Notes under the pieces: model-generated
Databases searched by the model: none
What the model was told of the DNA's origin: nothing
Seen by the model: the letters and a program-made list of their open reading frames with translations, nothing else
Shown: in pieces, positions 29,397 to 38,959 of the stretch
Numbering within the stretch: position 1 is the first letter of the stretch
Layout: each line of letters starts with the position of its first letter
Position numbers and translations under genes: made by a program
Assembly (NCBI GenBank): GCA_017548605.1
Contig: JAFYZT010000044.1
Location: 1 to 64,000 of the forward strand
Length of the DNA stretch: 64,000 nt
Origin: Prevotella sp.
Lineage (GTDB): Bacteria > Bacteroidota > Bacteroidia > Bacteroidales > Bacteroidaceae
Direction of reading: 5' to 3'

Positions 29397-30179
29397 TTAT
29401 GGATTTATGAATTTACGTATAAAGAACCAAGCGTGCATTAGCACAGTACTGAACCATCCGTAGTGATGACACATTACGCGGAAACGCTCTTTAAGCGATT
29501 CCTTATGATGCTTGGTAGTCTGACCCTCCTCGAGATAATGTGCCACGACAGCATCAACGGGTGTAAGGTCGAGTTCTCGTCGCTGCACCTCTTTCATTAC
29601 CCTGATACACCAATCCACATCGGCCGAATAGCGGTAGCGTGTATCGTATGTCACCCCCTTAGCCACATCCATCCGTGCATAGAAGGCCTGGTGGCACACT
29701 AACATCCCTTGTCGGAACGAGCGCCAGGTAAGCGTCTTCGGCGGTCGCAGTCGTCGATGGTATAGGAACTGTCCGTTAGCATCTACTATATCCGTGTCGC
29801 CATACACCACTCCCGGCATATCACCGTCGCCTGCAGCCATGGCCACAGCAGCCACACGTTCCAACGTGTTGTCATCTGGCAGTCGGTCGCCTGCATTGAG
29901 GAAACAGACATATTCGCCCGACGCACGTGCCAGACCTTTGTTCATGGCATCGTAGATACCCTTATCAGGTTCAGAAATGATACTTACATCATGGCCATTG
30001 TCGGCCTCGTCAGACTGTTGTTTGTATGTCTGTACCTTATCGAGAGTACCATCCGTAGAAGCCCCGTCAACAATGATATGCTCCACGTTGGCGTAAGTCT
30101 GCCGCATCACGCTCTCCAGTGTCGGATCTATGACATCAGCCGCCTGATAGGTGATGGTGACAAGGCTGATGCAAATCAT
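29397..30179 (-). CDS. glycosyltransferase family 2
   Basis: Cytoplasmic GT-A-type transferase, 260 aa, likely adding a sugar to a surface glycan. The N-terminal SLVTITYQAADVI and IIVDGASTDGT segments are the usual nucleotide-sugar site of GT2 enzymes, with a later metal-binding-type GDTDIVD and a YSADVDWCIR acceptor-side segment. Its start overlaps the stop of the upstream GT4 gene by four bases (ATGA), so the two are translationally coupled. Donor and acceptor are unknown. Confidence 0.88.
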   Translation of the reverse strand: MICISLVTITYQAADVIDPTLESVMRQTYANVEHIIVDGASTDGTLDKVQTYKQQSDEADNGHDVSIISEPDKGIYDAMNKGLARASGEYVCFLNAGDRLPDDNTLERVAAVAMAAGDGDMPGVVYGDTDIVDANGQFLYHRRLRPPKTLTWRSFRQGMLVCHQAFYARMDVAKGVTYDTRYRYSADVDWCIRVMKEVQRRELDLTPVDAVVAHYLEEGQTTKHHKESLKERFRVMCHHYGWFSTVLMHAWFFIRKFINP

Positions 30180-31450
30180 ATCTTATAGTCCTTGTATGCC
30201 ATCATCTGGTTATACACCTCGATATATTTCAGAGCCACACTATGCTGTGAATAATTCTGCACCACTTTACGCAATGCCGCATCGGAGAGCGACTGGTAGT
30301 CAGCTTCTTCCAAGCACCAATAGATACCCGCAGCCAGATCGGCGGAGTTACGGTATTCCGCAACATAACCGTTTTTCTGGTGATCTATCTCTTCGGGAAT
30401 GCCGCCTGTCTTAAATCCTACACTGGGAACGCCACAGGCCAAAGCCTCCATGATGGTGTTGGGGAGGTTGTCTTCGAGCGAGGGCAGTACAAACAGGTCA
30501 GCGGCATTGTACACATCAACGATTTTCTTCTCATCATTGATATAGCCCAAAGGATAAACCGGAAGGAGGAGATGGTTGTCAAAATCTTCGGAATGTCCAC
30601 CCATAATAGCGATGACCGTATTTTCTTTCATCTCGGGATGGTCATGAACGAGTTTGTCCACTGCCTCAATCATGAAATCCATGCCTTTGCGTCGCTCCGT
30701 AACCCTTTGTGACACGAAGAGTATGATACGTTTATCAAGGGGCAGTCCTACCTGATGGCGTGCCTCCTGCTTGTCTTTCCTACAGAACACATGCGTATCG
30801 ATTGGGTTGGGTATGTTATAGATATGCTGTCCTGTGAGCAGCGCACTCTTCTTAGCCTGTCCTTCCAGCCACCGGCTGCATGCCACGAAAGAGATGTGCT
30901 GCCCGTCGAGCATGGCCTTTTTCTTTTGCCACACACGGTTGGCCAAGTCTTTACGCGACCCTTGTCCTGGCAGGAAACGACAGTTACGGCACACATTGGC
31001 GAAAGCCATGCATCCGTGAGTGTAATGGCATATAGCTGTGGCCGGCCAAGCATCGTGCATCGTCCACACTACTGGTTTTCCCGAGAGCAGAATCTTGCGA
31101 ATGTTTGACAGCGAGAGCATTCCTTGGTTAATCCAACTGAGATGTATGATGTCGGCCTCCTTGAACTCACGCAATGTGGTAATGTCGAAACCAGTATTGG
31201 CGATATCAATATCGAAAAGGTTTTTGCGAGAGAAATGCAACTTGCGGTATATGGACCACCTTTCCCACAAGAAATTCCATTGTGAGCGTAGCGTTTGTTT
31301 ATATCCCACTACGGAGATGTTGTCTGTTTCTTTATCCCGCACCAACATCTTGGCTTTCACGCCATTATTATTAAGTGCTTCCATCAACCGGTTGGCAGCC
31401 ACTGCCGCACCGCCGGTTTTCTCACTTGTACTTACTATTAGAACTCTCAT
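30176..31450 (-). CDS. glycosyltransferase family 4 (GT1 superfamily)
   Basis: GT-B-fold retaining glycosyltransferase of 424 aa. I start at 31450 (MRVLIVSTSEKTGGAA), the usual beginning of the Rossmann fold; a longer frame to 31543 would start upstream of the promoter. The C-terminal donor domain carries the typical LPSLEDNLPNTIMEALACGVP stretch with the EX7E-like arrangement (about residues 333-352). A cysteine-rich insert (ICHYTHGCMAFANVCRNCRF) lies in the N-terminal domain and could bind a metal; this insert occurs in other GT4 enzymes. It is the first gene of a two-gene operon with the GT2 gene. Confidence 0.9.
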   Translation of the reverse strand: MRVLIVSTSEKTGGAAVAANRLMEALNNNGVKAKMLVRDKETDNISVVGYKQTLRSQWNFLWERWSIYRKLHFSRKNLFDIDIANTGFDITTLREFKEADIIHLSWINQGMLSLSNIRKILLSGKPVVWTMHDAWPATAICHYTHGCMAFANVCRNCRFLPGQGSRKDLANRVWQKKKAMLDGQHISFVACSRWLEGQAKKSALLTGQHIYNIPNPIDTHVFCRKDKQEARHQVGLPLDKRIILFVSQRVTERRKGMDFMIEAVDKLVHDHPEMKENTVIAIMGGHSEDFDNHLLLPVYPLGYINDEKKIVDVYNAADLFVLPSLEDNLPNTIMEALACGVPSVGFKTGGIPEEIDHQKNGYVAEYRNSADLAAGIYWCLEEADYQSLSDAALRKVVQNYSQHSVALKYIEVYNQMMAYKDYKI

Positions 31451-31472
31451 TGTTGTCTTTTTTTCAATAGCA

Positions 31473-31503
31473 CAAAGATACGGTAAAATCCATGTAAAAC
31501 AAA
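31473..31503 (-). promoter_or_regulatory. promoter of the GT4-GT2 operon
   Basis: On the minus strand TTTG (31503-31500) and TATCTTTG (31480-31473) are separated by 19 bp, fitting the Bacteroidota pattern. The start lies about 16 bp before the GT4 ATG. Confidence 0.75.
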
Positions 31504-31595
31504 GAAAACATATAAAAAAAGTAGCTGTTAACGCACACAACAATTGATTTATATCAAGAAAAGGGTTAAAAATTACGATTTTTAGGTGATAAGTA

Positions 31596-31626
31596 TTGAC
31601 ACGGGGTCAAAAATGTTGTACCTTTG
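31596..31626 (+). promoter_or_regulatory. strong promoter with no downstream gene
   Basis: TTGACA-like TTGAC at 31596-31600 and TACCTTTG at 31619-31626 with a 20-bp spacer give a near-ideal Bacteroidota promoter. It points into 31633-31831, which has no usable reading frame. Confidence 0.8.
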
Positions 31627-31632
31627 CATCGT

Positions 31633-31831
31633 CAAAAGGTTAATAGATTGTTTAGGTTAGTAGTAATAGATTTAGGTTTTTAGTTATTAGGTTTAAGGTA
31701 ATTTAAGTAAGATTGTTAAATCGGACAACAAAGGAGGCCGTGAGGTTCCCTTTGGTTTTTTTGAAAAGGATTTTTAGTTAAACATAGGCTCGTACGCTGC
31801 TGCTCGTTGAGGGTTGCAGCGTACTTTTTTT
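31633..31831 (+). ncRNA. candidate small non-coding RNA, about 200 nt
   Basis: A strong promoter upstream and a strong terminator at the end define an orphan transcript that opposes the flanking minus-strand genes. There is no ATG in the first 100 nt. The first 90 nt are almost free of C. A hairpin CAAAGG...CCTTTG (31729-31754) followed by a T-run (31756-31762) lies in the middle, so there may be a shorter form. It could be a 6S RNA homologue, the described Bacteroidales-1 RNA or an unnamed regulator; I cannot assign it by eye. Confidence 0.6.
31792..31831 (+). terminator. rho-independent terminator of the orphan RNA
   Basis: GTACGCTGC (31792-31800) pairs perfectly with GCAGCGTAC (31816-31824), followed by seven T. 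Confidence 0.9.
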
Positions 31832-31866
31832 GTGTATTCTGAATTAGCCGTGATTAGTTATCTTGA

Positions 31867-32340
31867 TTACTTTTCTATCAATGCCACAGCGTAGGCACTG
31901 ATACCCTCTTCACGTCCTGTGAAGCCGAGGCGTTCTGTGGTAGTAGCCTTGATGGAAACGTTATCTTCATCAATACCCATCACCTGTGCCAGACAAGCGC
32001 GCATGGCAGGCACATGAGGGTTGATTTTAGGTCTTTCAGCACATACCGTCACATCGATATTGCCCACATGATACCCTTTTGTGGCCAACAGATCCACCGT
32101 TTGTTTGAGGATGATTTTACTATCCATGCCGAGCGTGTCGTCTGACGTATCAGGGAAATGATAGCCTATGTCACGCATATTGGCTGCTCCGAGTAAGGCA
32201 TCGCAAACGGCATGGATGAGGACGTCGGCATCGCTGTGACCCAACAAACCCAATGAATGGGGTATTTTTATCCCTCCTAACCACAGGTCACGGTCAGGCA
32301 CCAAGCGGTGTACATCGAAACCCATGCCTACTCTAATCAT
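31867..32340 (-). CDS. ispF: 2-C-methyl-D-erythritol 2,4-cyclodiphosphate synthase
   Basis: Fifth step of the MEP isoprenoid pathway; forms the cyclic diphosphate from CDP-ME-2-phosphate with release of CMP. The 157-aa product has the metal ligands in GFDVHRL (D9, H11) and LGHSDADV (H43 region), and the conserved ATTTERLGFTGREEG C-terminal segment. It lies directly after porV, the same order as in Porphyromonas gingivalis (porU, porV, ispF). The other MEP gene in the window is dxr at 56817. Confidence 0.96.
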   Translation of the reverse strand: MIRVGMGFDVHRLVPDRDLWLGGIKIPHSLGLLGHSDADVLIHAVCDALLGAANMRDIGYHFPDTSDDTLGMDSKIILKQTVDLLATKGYHVGNIDVTVCAERPKINPHVPAMRACLAQVMGIDEDNVSIKATTTERLGFTGREEGISAYAVALIEK

Positions 32341-32397
32341 TGTGGTTTGTAATTTGAAGGTTGAGGAACAGATTACCCCTTAATTGGAAATAATAAA

Positions 32398-33573
32398 TTA
32401 TCGTTTGCGGAAAAGGTCCTTGATACCATCCATGTCGAAGGAGAGCGTGAAGCGCAATGTCTGGTCGAGTGGATTACTTTTTGCCGTGGCAATGACATAA
32501 CCTGCATCAAGCGAGAACACACTCATACGAAAACCGGCACCCACTGTAAAATATTTACGGTTACCCTTGTTTTCACTCTCGTGGTGGTATCCTGCGCGTA
32601 TGGAGAACTGGTCATGGTACACATATTCAGCACCTACGCTCCACTGTATCTCCTGCATCTCCTCCTTGAAGCCGTTAGGCGCATCGCCAAAGCTCTTGAA
32701 AATACCACTGATGCTCGACACATCATAATAATCTTTCTGCACCCGTTCCTGATAGTCTTCCGTTGTCTCCCCTTCCTCCTGTTTCGGATAGGTAGGCACA
32801 AGCAATTTATTGGCATCGGCAGCTATGGTGAAACGGTTATATTCATCGACAGGCACCATGAGCGAAGCACCCAGACGCATGTTAGTAGGTATGAACTCAC
32901 TGTTGTCATCACCACCGAAGGTAATCTTACTACCTATGTTGCTGATGTTCATACCCAGTCCTATCTGGCACTCACGTGAGCCGATATTCAGGTAGTCCTG
33001 ATAATAGACCGCCACGTCTGCCGCAAAGGCACTACCAGGACTTGTATCCTCCGTATAGTCGTAAGTCAGGTCAGAATAAATCCACCGCAGTGTCGCTCCC
33101 AAGGAGAATTTCTCGCTGAGCATGAGCGAGTAGCCCACATCCAACGACATCTCATAGGGATTGATGGTCATGTCGTTTCCTGCATCAAGACTGCTGCTCG
33201 TGTACACCTCGCCCAGGGAGAAATAGCGCAGGGAGCCACTCACCGCACTATAATCACCAATGCGATAATATCCTGAGAGATAGCCCAGATACATATCATT
33301 GACGAGCTGTCTGAGCCACGGTGTATAACTGATACCTACACCAGCCCTTGAGATAGTGAAAGGATATTTTGCAGGATTCCAGTATTGTGAAAGCACATCG
33401 GGGTCAGTTGCCGCACCCACATCACCCATACCCGCCGAACGGGCATCGGGAGCTATAGTCTGCGAGGTGACCGAGTGGTACACCGGGTTAAAAATATCTT
33501 CCTTTTGCGCCTGGGCACTGATGACGACAAGCACCATCATAGCAGCAAAAGCTATTCTTTTATGATTCTTCAT
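32398..33573 (-). CDS. porV: type IX secretion outer-membrane protein PorV
   Basis: Outer-membrane beta-barrel of the FadL-like fold that shuttles T9SS cargo to the attachment complex with PorU. The product is 391 aa with a signal peptide to about ISAQAQ (23). The conserved APDARSAGMGDVGAATDPD segment is at about 42-60, and the C-terminus is barrel-like. It sits 43 bp downstream of porU on the same strand. Assignment rests on this N-terminal signature and the porU-porV-ispF order. Confidence 0.92.
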   Translation of the reverse strand: MKNHKRIAFAAMMVLVVISAQAQKEDIFNPVYHSVTSQTIAPDARSAGMGDVGAATDPDVLSQYWNPAKYPFTISRAGVGISYTPWLRQLVNDMYLGYLSGYYRIGDYSAVSGSLRYFSLGEVYTSSSLDAGNDMTINPYEMSLDVGYSLMLSEKFSLGATLRWIYSDLTYDYTEDTSPGSAFAADVAVYYQDYLNIGSRECQIGLGMNISNIGSKITFGGDDNSEFIPTNMRLGASLMVPVDEYNRFTIAADANKLLVPTYPKQEEGETTEDYQERVQKDYYDVSSISGIFKSFGDAPNGFKEEMQEIQWSVGAEYVYHDQFSIRAGYHHESENKGNRKYFTVGAGFRMSVFSLDAGYVIATAKSNPLDQTLRFTLSFDMDGIKDLFRKR

Positions 33574-33616
33574 TGTCTACCTTATGAATTATGCTAAGAA
33601 ATAACGTTACAAACCC

Positions 33617-36600
33617 TCAATTATTGCCTATGATAATGAGTTTCTTGGCTTTCGATGCCTTTTGACTGCCATCGCTGCCGATGAGTGCTCGGTAGAGATA
33701 TACCCCCGTCTGCAAGTGCTGTCCTCCATCGACAGTGAGGTTCCACTGCATGGTATAGGTATTGTCTGTACTTACGCCGCTCTCCTCATGTCGCCACAGC
33801 AATCGGCCACTCATATCAAACACCTCCAGTTCTACATCCACCATACTTCCTCTACGGTCGTGGTTGAGGATAAAGGTGGTGGTCGTGGTTGCCGGGTTGT
33901 CGGTACAACTCACGCTGAAGAGCGTCGGTTCCAGACCGTTGACCACCTCGAATGTCAGTTCCGCCGTCGACGAGTTATTGAGGATATCCCAAGCCCTGAA
34001 CTTCAATTTGTGCATTCCTGCCGTCAATTCAGGGATATTATAGAATGTCTGTCCACTGGTATAGGTTCCGAAGTCGAATGTGAAGTTATCGTTGAGTATA
34101 TATGTGCGCATCATCTCATCATCGATAATCAGTTCCATGTCGTGTCCTATACCCGTTCCCGAGGCATTCACGCCATCTTTGTCCGTCACCTGCGCTACGA
34201 AGAAAGGAGTACTGTTCACCTTTCCCCCGTTGGAGAACGACGGCGAGTTGAGATAGCAGTATATTGACGGTCCTATGGAGTCGTTGGCTGTCGATGCGCT
34301 GCCATTGACCTGAAAGCGTTCGAAGGCGCCATGTACGGCACTGCTGTTATCATTCTTCAACGCGTAGAGATTCATCAGTCCTGTCCCCTCACCATAGTTG
34401 ATGTCCATGGGTACGGCAAAGGTGAATGAGAATTTTCCGTTGCGTACACTGTCGGAACCATTGAAAAGGACGTTCTGTCGGTCTTCGAAGGTAAAAGGTG
34501 CATTTGCCTCCTGCGTATTGTTCACGTGACAGACCACCGTCTCCTTTGTGTCGCGCACCACTGCCGACACCCTTCCGTTGAACGACTCGTCAAAAGCGCC
34601 CTGTGTCTCGACGTGTCCTGCCACGCGAGCAACGGAGCCGGCAGCCAGCGTAGCTGTCGTTCCCTCATCAGCCTTTCTGCCATTGATGCTGTCAATCACC
34701 ACCCTTGCCATCGGTCTGTTAAGTGTCAGTGCCGGATCGCCAAGCAGCGAATACTGCAGTTTGTTGGGTGTACGGTCTTCACCCGAAGCAATCAAATAGT
34801 TTTTCGCCAACCGCTGAGCCTCACCCAAGGTGTTGGGTTTACCGTTGGTTGAGTCAAGAACATAGCGCAGGAAAGCCCTGTTGATGACCTTGTTGTAATT
34901 TGTCCAGACGGTGCGTGTGGTACCGAAAAACGCCATCGATCCTCCGTGGCTGTTGAGCACACATTCCTCACCGATGTTCGTCACCGGACCGTCAAAGGGC
35001 ATCACGTCGCAAGAGGCTGTTATCCACAGCGGCATGTGTGTATTGTTGAAATTTTGGAAATCAGCTAGTTTGAGTACCCTCTCGTGCGATATACTAATCT
35101 CCGACCCATGACCTCCATAGTCCATGATCAAGGCACCCTCGGCCTGTTGTTTTTTCAGGATGTTCGTTATCTCGGGATAGCTGTTTCCCGTGGCCGACGT
35201 TTCCATGTTAAAGGCGTCCCACATCACCCGTTTGCAATAATAACCGGGATAAGCACTTTCAATGCCTTGCGACACTTCATACACATCCCTCATGTGAAGG
35301 TTATTGTTTCCGTCGTCGCCCATGAACATGATGATGTTTTGCCAGTCGCCCGCATCTTTGTTCTCCATATATGCGATACTCTTGTCAACCATCACCTTGG
35401 CTTGTTCAGCCGTACGTACGGGAAATCGTCCCACGGCCACGTCAAGTTTGTCACCGGCGAGCAGGTTAGCACCCTCACCATCATCGAGCAGACAGAAGAA
35501 GCCGTCATCAACATAGCAGTCGGTAGTGCTAAATGAGTTGTCACTCTCGTAACAGAGCAGGAAATCATCGGGTGAGAAGCCCTTGGTGGTTGCTGTAAGC
35601 ATACGGTTATCCCAAAAGCAGTCGCCGAAAAGCAACAAGTATTTGGGCATGTCGTTCTCTGTTTCCGCCCTGTCATAAAGCATCTTCAGATAACGCCGGT
35701 AGGCATTGGCATCAGGTGTACCCGACGAAAATTCATTGAACAGTTCGTCGGCGGGTACCACCTTCACCCTCATGCCATCGTGTTGAACATGATAATCGGC
35801 CAGCCTTTGTGCCTGGTCGGCCCATTGTTGTGTTGTAGGGATGATGATGACCATGTCGTATGCCGTATCGGCATGATGGTCTTGGTTGGTGATATTGTAT
35901 ACATATTGTGCCACCGGGATTGTTGCCGAAGAGAGGCGCGGAGCATCTCGTGGTATATCTGCCTCAATGTCGATAAAATCCAGACGCACGGGACCACCTT
36001 TTATCGTAGTGATAGTAATGGTGTTAGAGCCTTGCAGGTTGACGTCATAGGTACCCATCTTCATGTCTCCATAGTCATGGTCTCCCAGGGACATTGACAA
36101 CTGTCCCACCGCCTCGCCGTTGATGGCCACTTGTGCGGTGCTGTTCGCTCCCGCACTGAGGCGCACCCTCACCTTACCCGTCGTTGCCTCTCCTGAGGGT
36201 GTTGCGAGTGTATAGTCCTTGGATGCCCCCTGTGCGACGGGTGTATTTTCGAAGAGGTTACGTCCGCCATAGAACCAAGCGTAGTTGTCCACTTCGTGCA
36301 AGGTATGGTAATCGTTGTAGGCTGGATAAAATGCAGAGACGAAAGCCGCGCTGTCGACCATCAGCGGGGTGTCATCGCCCTCGGTAATGAAATAGCACCC
36401 CACATCGGAATATGGGTTTCGTGTGCGCATCGTCGACTTCTCGTTCCAGTTCACCGGCCCCATAGCATAAAACAGTCGCCGTCCGCCTACCATACACGAG
36501 GGCACCTCGATAAGGTCGTCGAGCATTTGGAGTTCATCACCCTCCAACTGTTCATTCTGCAATGCACCGCCATAGCCATAGATACGTACACGGCTCAAGT

Positions 36601-37156
36601 CAGCAAATCCTGCTTGTTTGACCACCTCGGCAGTCAGCTGGTGCACCCCCGTGTTGCTTACGGCTATTTTTGCCCATTTGCCTGTGTTAAGTACCGAGTG
36701 CCCGGCATATCGCTCAGCATGAGCCGAAGCTTGTGCGGGTGCCTTTCTGGCTCCGCTCTTCGCCATGGCTTCCACCCTGAGCATAAAGCTCACCAGAATC
36801 ATGTCTTTGCCTTCACGATGTGCGAGCGGCACAAAGACCACCTCCAGTGCTCCTTTCTTACGGTCGACCACGATGCGTTGTTCCACAACCGGCAGTTCAG
36901 GCAGTGGATTCTGTGTGATAAGCGCATATTTCCGTCGGTCGGCTGCACTCATCGGAATAAATTCCGGGTAATCGATGGATACCTTGTAAACAGAATCGGC
37001 ATAGTTTCCGTCCAAGGGAATGGAATAGGTGAAATGCGGCAGCACGCTGTCAATGGTTACCTCATCGGCCGTGAGGTTATAGAAGCGTTGGGCACCTGCC
37101 TGCAAAGTGCAAAGCAAGAGCCAAAGCGTCATGATATGTCGCAATGCTTTCCGCAT
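33617..37156 (-). CDS. porU: type IX secretion sortase PorU
   Basis: Gingipain-family (C25) cysteine peptidase at the cell surface that removes the C-terminal sorting domain of T9SS cargo and links the cargo to the surface. The product is 1179 aa, matching the family, with a signal peptide to about AGAQ (23). The catalytic pair is visible as H683 in DYGGHGSE and C716 in TASCD. The last 100 residues form a CTD-like domain typical of PorU itself. It is followed by porV and preceded by a FAH-family gene 6 bp upstream, so these appear to be one operon. Confidence 0.94.
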   Translation of the reverse strand: MRKALRHIMTLWLLLCTLQAGAQRFYNLTADEVTIDSVLPHFTYSIPLDGNYADSVYKVSIDYPEFIPMSAADRRKYALITQNPLPELPVVEQRIVVDRKKGALEVVFVPLAHREGKDMILVSFMLRVEAMAKSGARKAPAQASAHAERYAGHSVLNTGKWAKIAVSNTGVHQLTAEVVKQAGFADLSRVRIYGYGGALQNEQLEGDELQMLDDLIEVPSCMVGGRRLFYAMGPVNWNEKSTMRTRNPYSDVGCYFITEGDDTPLMVDSAAFVSAFYPAYNDYHTLHEVDNYAWFYGGRNLFENTPVAQGASKDYTLATPSGEATTGKVRVRLSAGANSTAQVAINGEAVGQLSMSLGDHDYGDMKMGTYDVNLQGSNTITITTIKGGPVRLDFIDIEADIPRDAPRLSSATIPVAQYVYNITNQDHHADTAYDMVIIIPTTQQWADQAQRLADYHVQHDGMRVKVVPADELFNEFSSGTPDANAYRRYLKMLYDRAETENDMPKYLLLFGDCFWDNRMLTATTKGFSPDDFLLCYESDNSFSTTDCYVDDGFFCLLDDGEGANLLAGDKLDVAVGRFPVRTAEQAKVMVDKSIAYMENKDAGDWQNIIMFMGDDGNNNLHMRDVYEVSQGIESAYPGYYCKRVMWDAFNMETSATGNSYPEITNILKKQQAEGALIMDYGGHGSEISISHERVLKLADFQNFNNTHMPLWITASCDVMPFDGPVTNIGEECVLNSHGGSMAFFGTTRTVWTNYNKVINRAFLRYVLDSTNGKPNTLGEAQRLAKNYLIASGEDRTPNKLQYSLLGDPALTLNRPMARVVIDSINGRKADEGTTATLAAGSVARVAGHVETQGAFDESFNGRVSAVVRDTKETVVCHVNNTQEANAPFTFEDRQNVLFNGSDSVRNGKFSFTFAVPMDINYGEGTGLMNLYALKNDNSSAVHGAFERFQVNGSASTANDSIGPSIYCYLNSPSFSNGGKVNSTPFFVAQVTDKDGVNASGTGIGHDMELIIDDEMMRTYILNDNFTFDFGTYTSGQTFYNIPELTAGMHKLKFRAWDILNNSSTAELTFEVVNGLEPTLFSVSCTDNPATTTTTFILNHDRRGSMVDVELEVFDMSGRLLWRHEESGVSTDNTYTMQWNLTVDGGQHLQTGVYLYRALIGSDGSQKASKAKKLIIIGNN

Positions 37157-37162
37157 AGATAT

Positions 37163-37780
37163 TTATTTCACGTTGAACCGCAGAACCTCCATCCCTTGCA
37201 GACGACCTTCTATATGGTCGTTGATGGTAACGGGTATTGCTGGCGATGGCGTTCCCGTAAAGATAATGTCTCCCGTACGCAAGGTCATGTATCGGCTGAC
37301 GTATGCTACTATTTCATTCACCGAGTGTATCATATTGGATGAGCAGCCCTCCTGTGTACGTCGACCATTGACGGCGAGGTCGAAACGGAGGTCCTGCACT
37401 TGTGGCAGCCTTTCCTTGTCCACCCATTCGCCGATGGCTGCCGAGCCATCGAAAGCCACGGCCTCTTCCCAAGGCAGTCCATCCTTCTGCAAGCGCTGCA
37501 GCACGTCAACAGCCATGAAGTTCACCCCAACAGTGATGGCATCATAATAGCGATGGGCAAAACGTACGGGGATACTCTTCCCCAGTCTGTTCACCCTTAC
37601 CGCCAGTTCAGCCTGACAGCTGACCCTTCCCAGTTCATCGGGCACGAAAAACGGTTTTCCGTTTTTGAGCAGCGACGTGTCGGGCTTGGTGTAGAACGCG
37701 GGCTTTCCGTTATTAAATAACGTAGCTTCATCGTCTTTATTGTGTGTGGAATAATTCCCCGTTATGGTAAATATCTTCAT
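37163..37780 (-). CDS. fumarylacetoacetate hydrolase family protein
   Basis: Cytoplasmic 205-aa enzyme with the C-terminal FAH fold, as in YcgM-type acylpyruvases or oxaloacetate-tautomerase-like proteins. The metal-binding glutamate region CQAELAVR (about 54-61) and the conserved IIFTGTPSP segment (about 172-180) near the end support this. It lies immediately upstream of porU and probably shares its transcript; there is no known functional link to secretion. The specific substrate is unknown. Confidence 0.88.
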   Translation of the reverse strand: MKIFTITGNYSTHNKDDEATLFNNGKPAFYTKPDTSLLKNGKPFFVPDELGRVSCQAELAVRVNRLGKSIPVRFAHRYYDAITVGVNFMAVDVLQRLQKDGLPWEEAVAFDGSAAIGEWVDKERLPQVQDLRFDLAVNGRRTQEGCSSNMIHSVNEIVAYVSRYMTLRTGDIIFTGTPSPAIPVTINDHIEGRLQGMEVLRFNVK

Positions 37781-37824
37781 GAGCGTATGGGAGGGGGCTG
37801 GATTTCATGGGTATCAAATGAGTG

Positions 37825-37859
37825 AAAAAGAGCATGCACCGCATTGGCGATGCATGCTC
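37825..37859 (-). terminator. terminator of the rplM-rpsI-rpsB-tsf operon
   Basis: GAGCATGCA pairs perfectly with TGCATGCTC across 12 nt, and on the minus strand TTTTT follows. It lies just past the tsf stop codon. Confidence 0.85.
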
Positions 37860-37887
37860 ATCTTAAATTTGCTTTTTTAGCTTTCGA

Positions 37888-38880
37888 TTACTCTGCGCGC
37901 AGGGTGAAACGTTTGAAGGCGAGCACCTTGAGTTCCTTGTCGGCACTCTTGAGGTAGTCGGCCACGGTCATCTTGGTATCCCAGATGTACTCCTGTTTCA
38001 CCAGGCATGAGTCCTTGAAGAACTTCTGCAGACGGCCCTGGGCGATATTTGCCACCATCTGCTCAGGCAGGTTGGCAGCTTTCTCCTCAGCCACGCGCTC
38101 CTTGAGGTCGCGAATCTCCTGGGCCTGTGCCTCGGTGATGTTACCTTTGGCGATACCCTCGGCGATGTGTTCCTCGTTCTCAGCGATGTAGAGGTTGAAG
38201 CCAGCTTTCTTCAGAGCGGCCTCAACAGCCTTCTGCACCTGCTCCTGCTTGGTCTTCTCGATAGCCACCTTCAACTCGCTCTCCTTCACCGACTCGGGGA
38301 TGCTGTCCACATCGAGACCCAGCGGGTTGGTGTTGGCCACCTGAAGGGTGAGGTTGTGTCCCTGTTCCTCGGCAGCCTTGTTGAGCTGCACCATGGTGCA
38401 CAGGAGGTTTTTGTTTTGGTGGTTATAGGTGTAGATATTTTCACCCTCGATGAAGAGATAGCCATCAAGTTCCATCTTCTCACCCGTGATACCTGAGCGC
38501 TGAACGACGGCATCGGCAACCTTGGCACCATCGGCCAGGGTCAGTTCCTTCACCTCGTCGAGGCTCTTGCAGCGGTTCTCCACAGCGGCATCGAGGATAC
38601 TCTGAGTAAGGGCGATAAAATCCTTTCCATTGGCCACGAAGTCCGTTTCGCACTTCAGGGCAATCATGGCACCGAATCCATTGGCCACTTTTACGAGCAC
38701 ACAGCCGTTGGATGTTTCACGGTCGGAACGTTTGGCGGCGATGGCCAAGCCACGCTGGCGTACCAGCTCGATGGCTTTTTCGATGTCGCCTTCAGCTTCG
38801 GTGAGAGCCTTCTTGCAGTCAGCAAGGCCAGCACCGGTCATCTTACGAAGTTTCTGTATATCAGCTATTGTAACAGCCAT
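37888..38880 (-). CDS. tsf: elongation factor Ts
   Basis: Guanine-nucleotide exchange factor for EF-Tu, 330 aa, the longer form usual in Bacteroidota. The N-terminal UBA-like part begins VTIADIQKLRKMTGAGLADCKKALTEA (split here as the family's RxxTGAGxxDCKxAL signature at about 12-25). Dimerisation domains follow. It is the last gene of the rplM-rpsI-rpsB-tsf order and is followed by a strong terminator. Confidence 0.97.
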   Translation of the reverse strand: MAVTIADIQKLRKMTGAGLADCKKALTEAEGDIEKAIELVRQRGLAIAAKRSDRETSNGCVLVKVANGFGAMIALKCETDFVANGKDFIALTQSILDAAVENRCKSLDEVKELTLADGAKVADAVVQRSGITGEKMELDGYLFIEGENIYTYNHQNKNLLCTMVQLNKAAEEQGHNLTLQVANTNPLGLDVDSIPESVKESELKVAIEKTKQEQVQKAVEAALKKAGFNLYIAENEEHIAEGIAKGNITEAQAQEIRDLKERVAEEKAANLPEQMVANIAQGRLQKFFKDSCLVKQEYIWDTKMTVADYLKSADKELKVLAFKRFTLRAE

Positions 38881-38959
38881 AATTGTATTTTTTTATTTTT
38901 TAACGAGTTATTTGTCAGATGACAAGTTAACTTGTTTTTTACAGTTGATTAATTGATGA

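Noticed and set aside
31633-31831. Leader or riboswitch of a neighbouring gene
   Set aside because: The transcript runs opposite to both neighbours and ends in its own terminator, so no gene lies downstream.
36296-37342. 348-aa open frame opposite porU
   Set aside because: No signal or domain; porU on the other strand has intact catalytic residues. A shadow frame.
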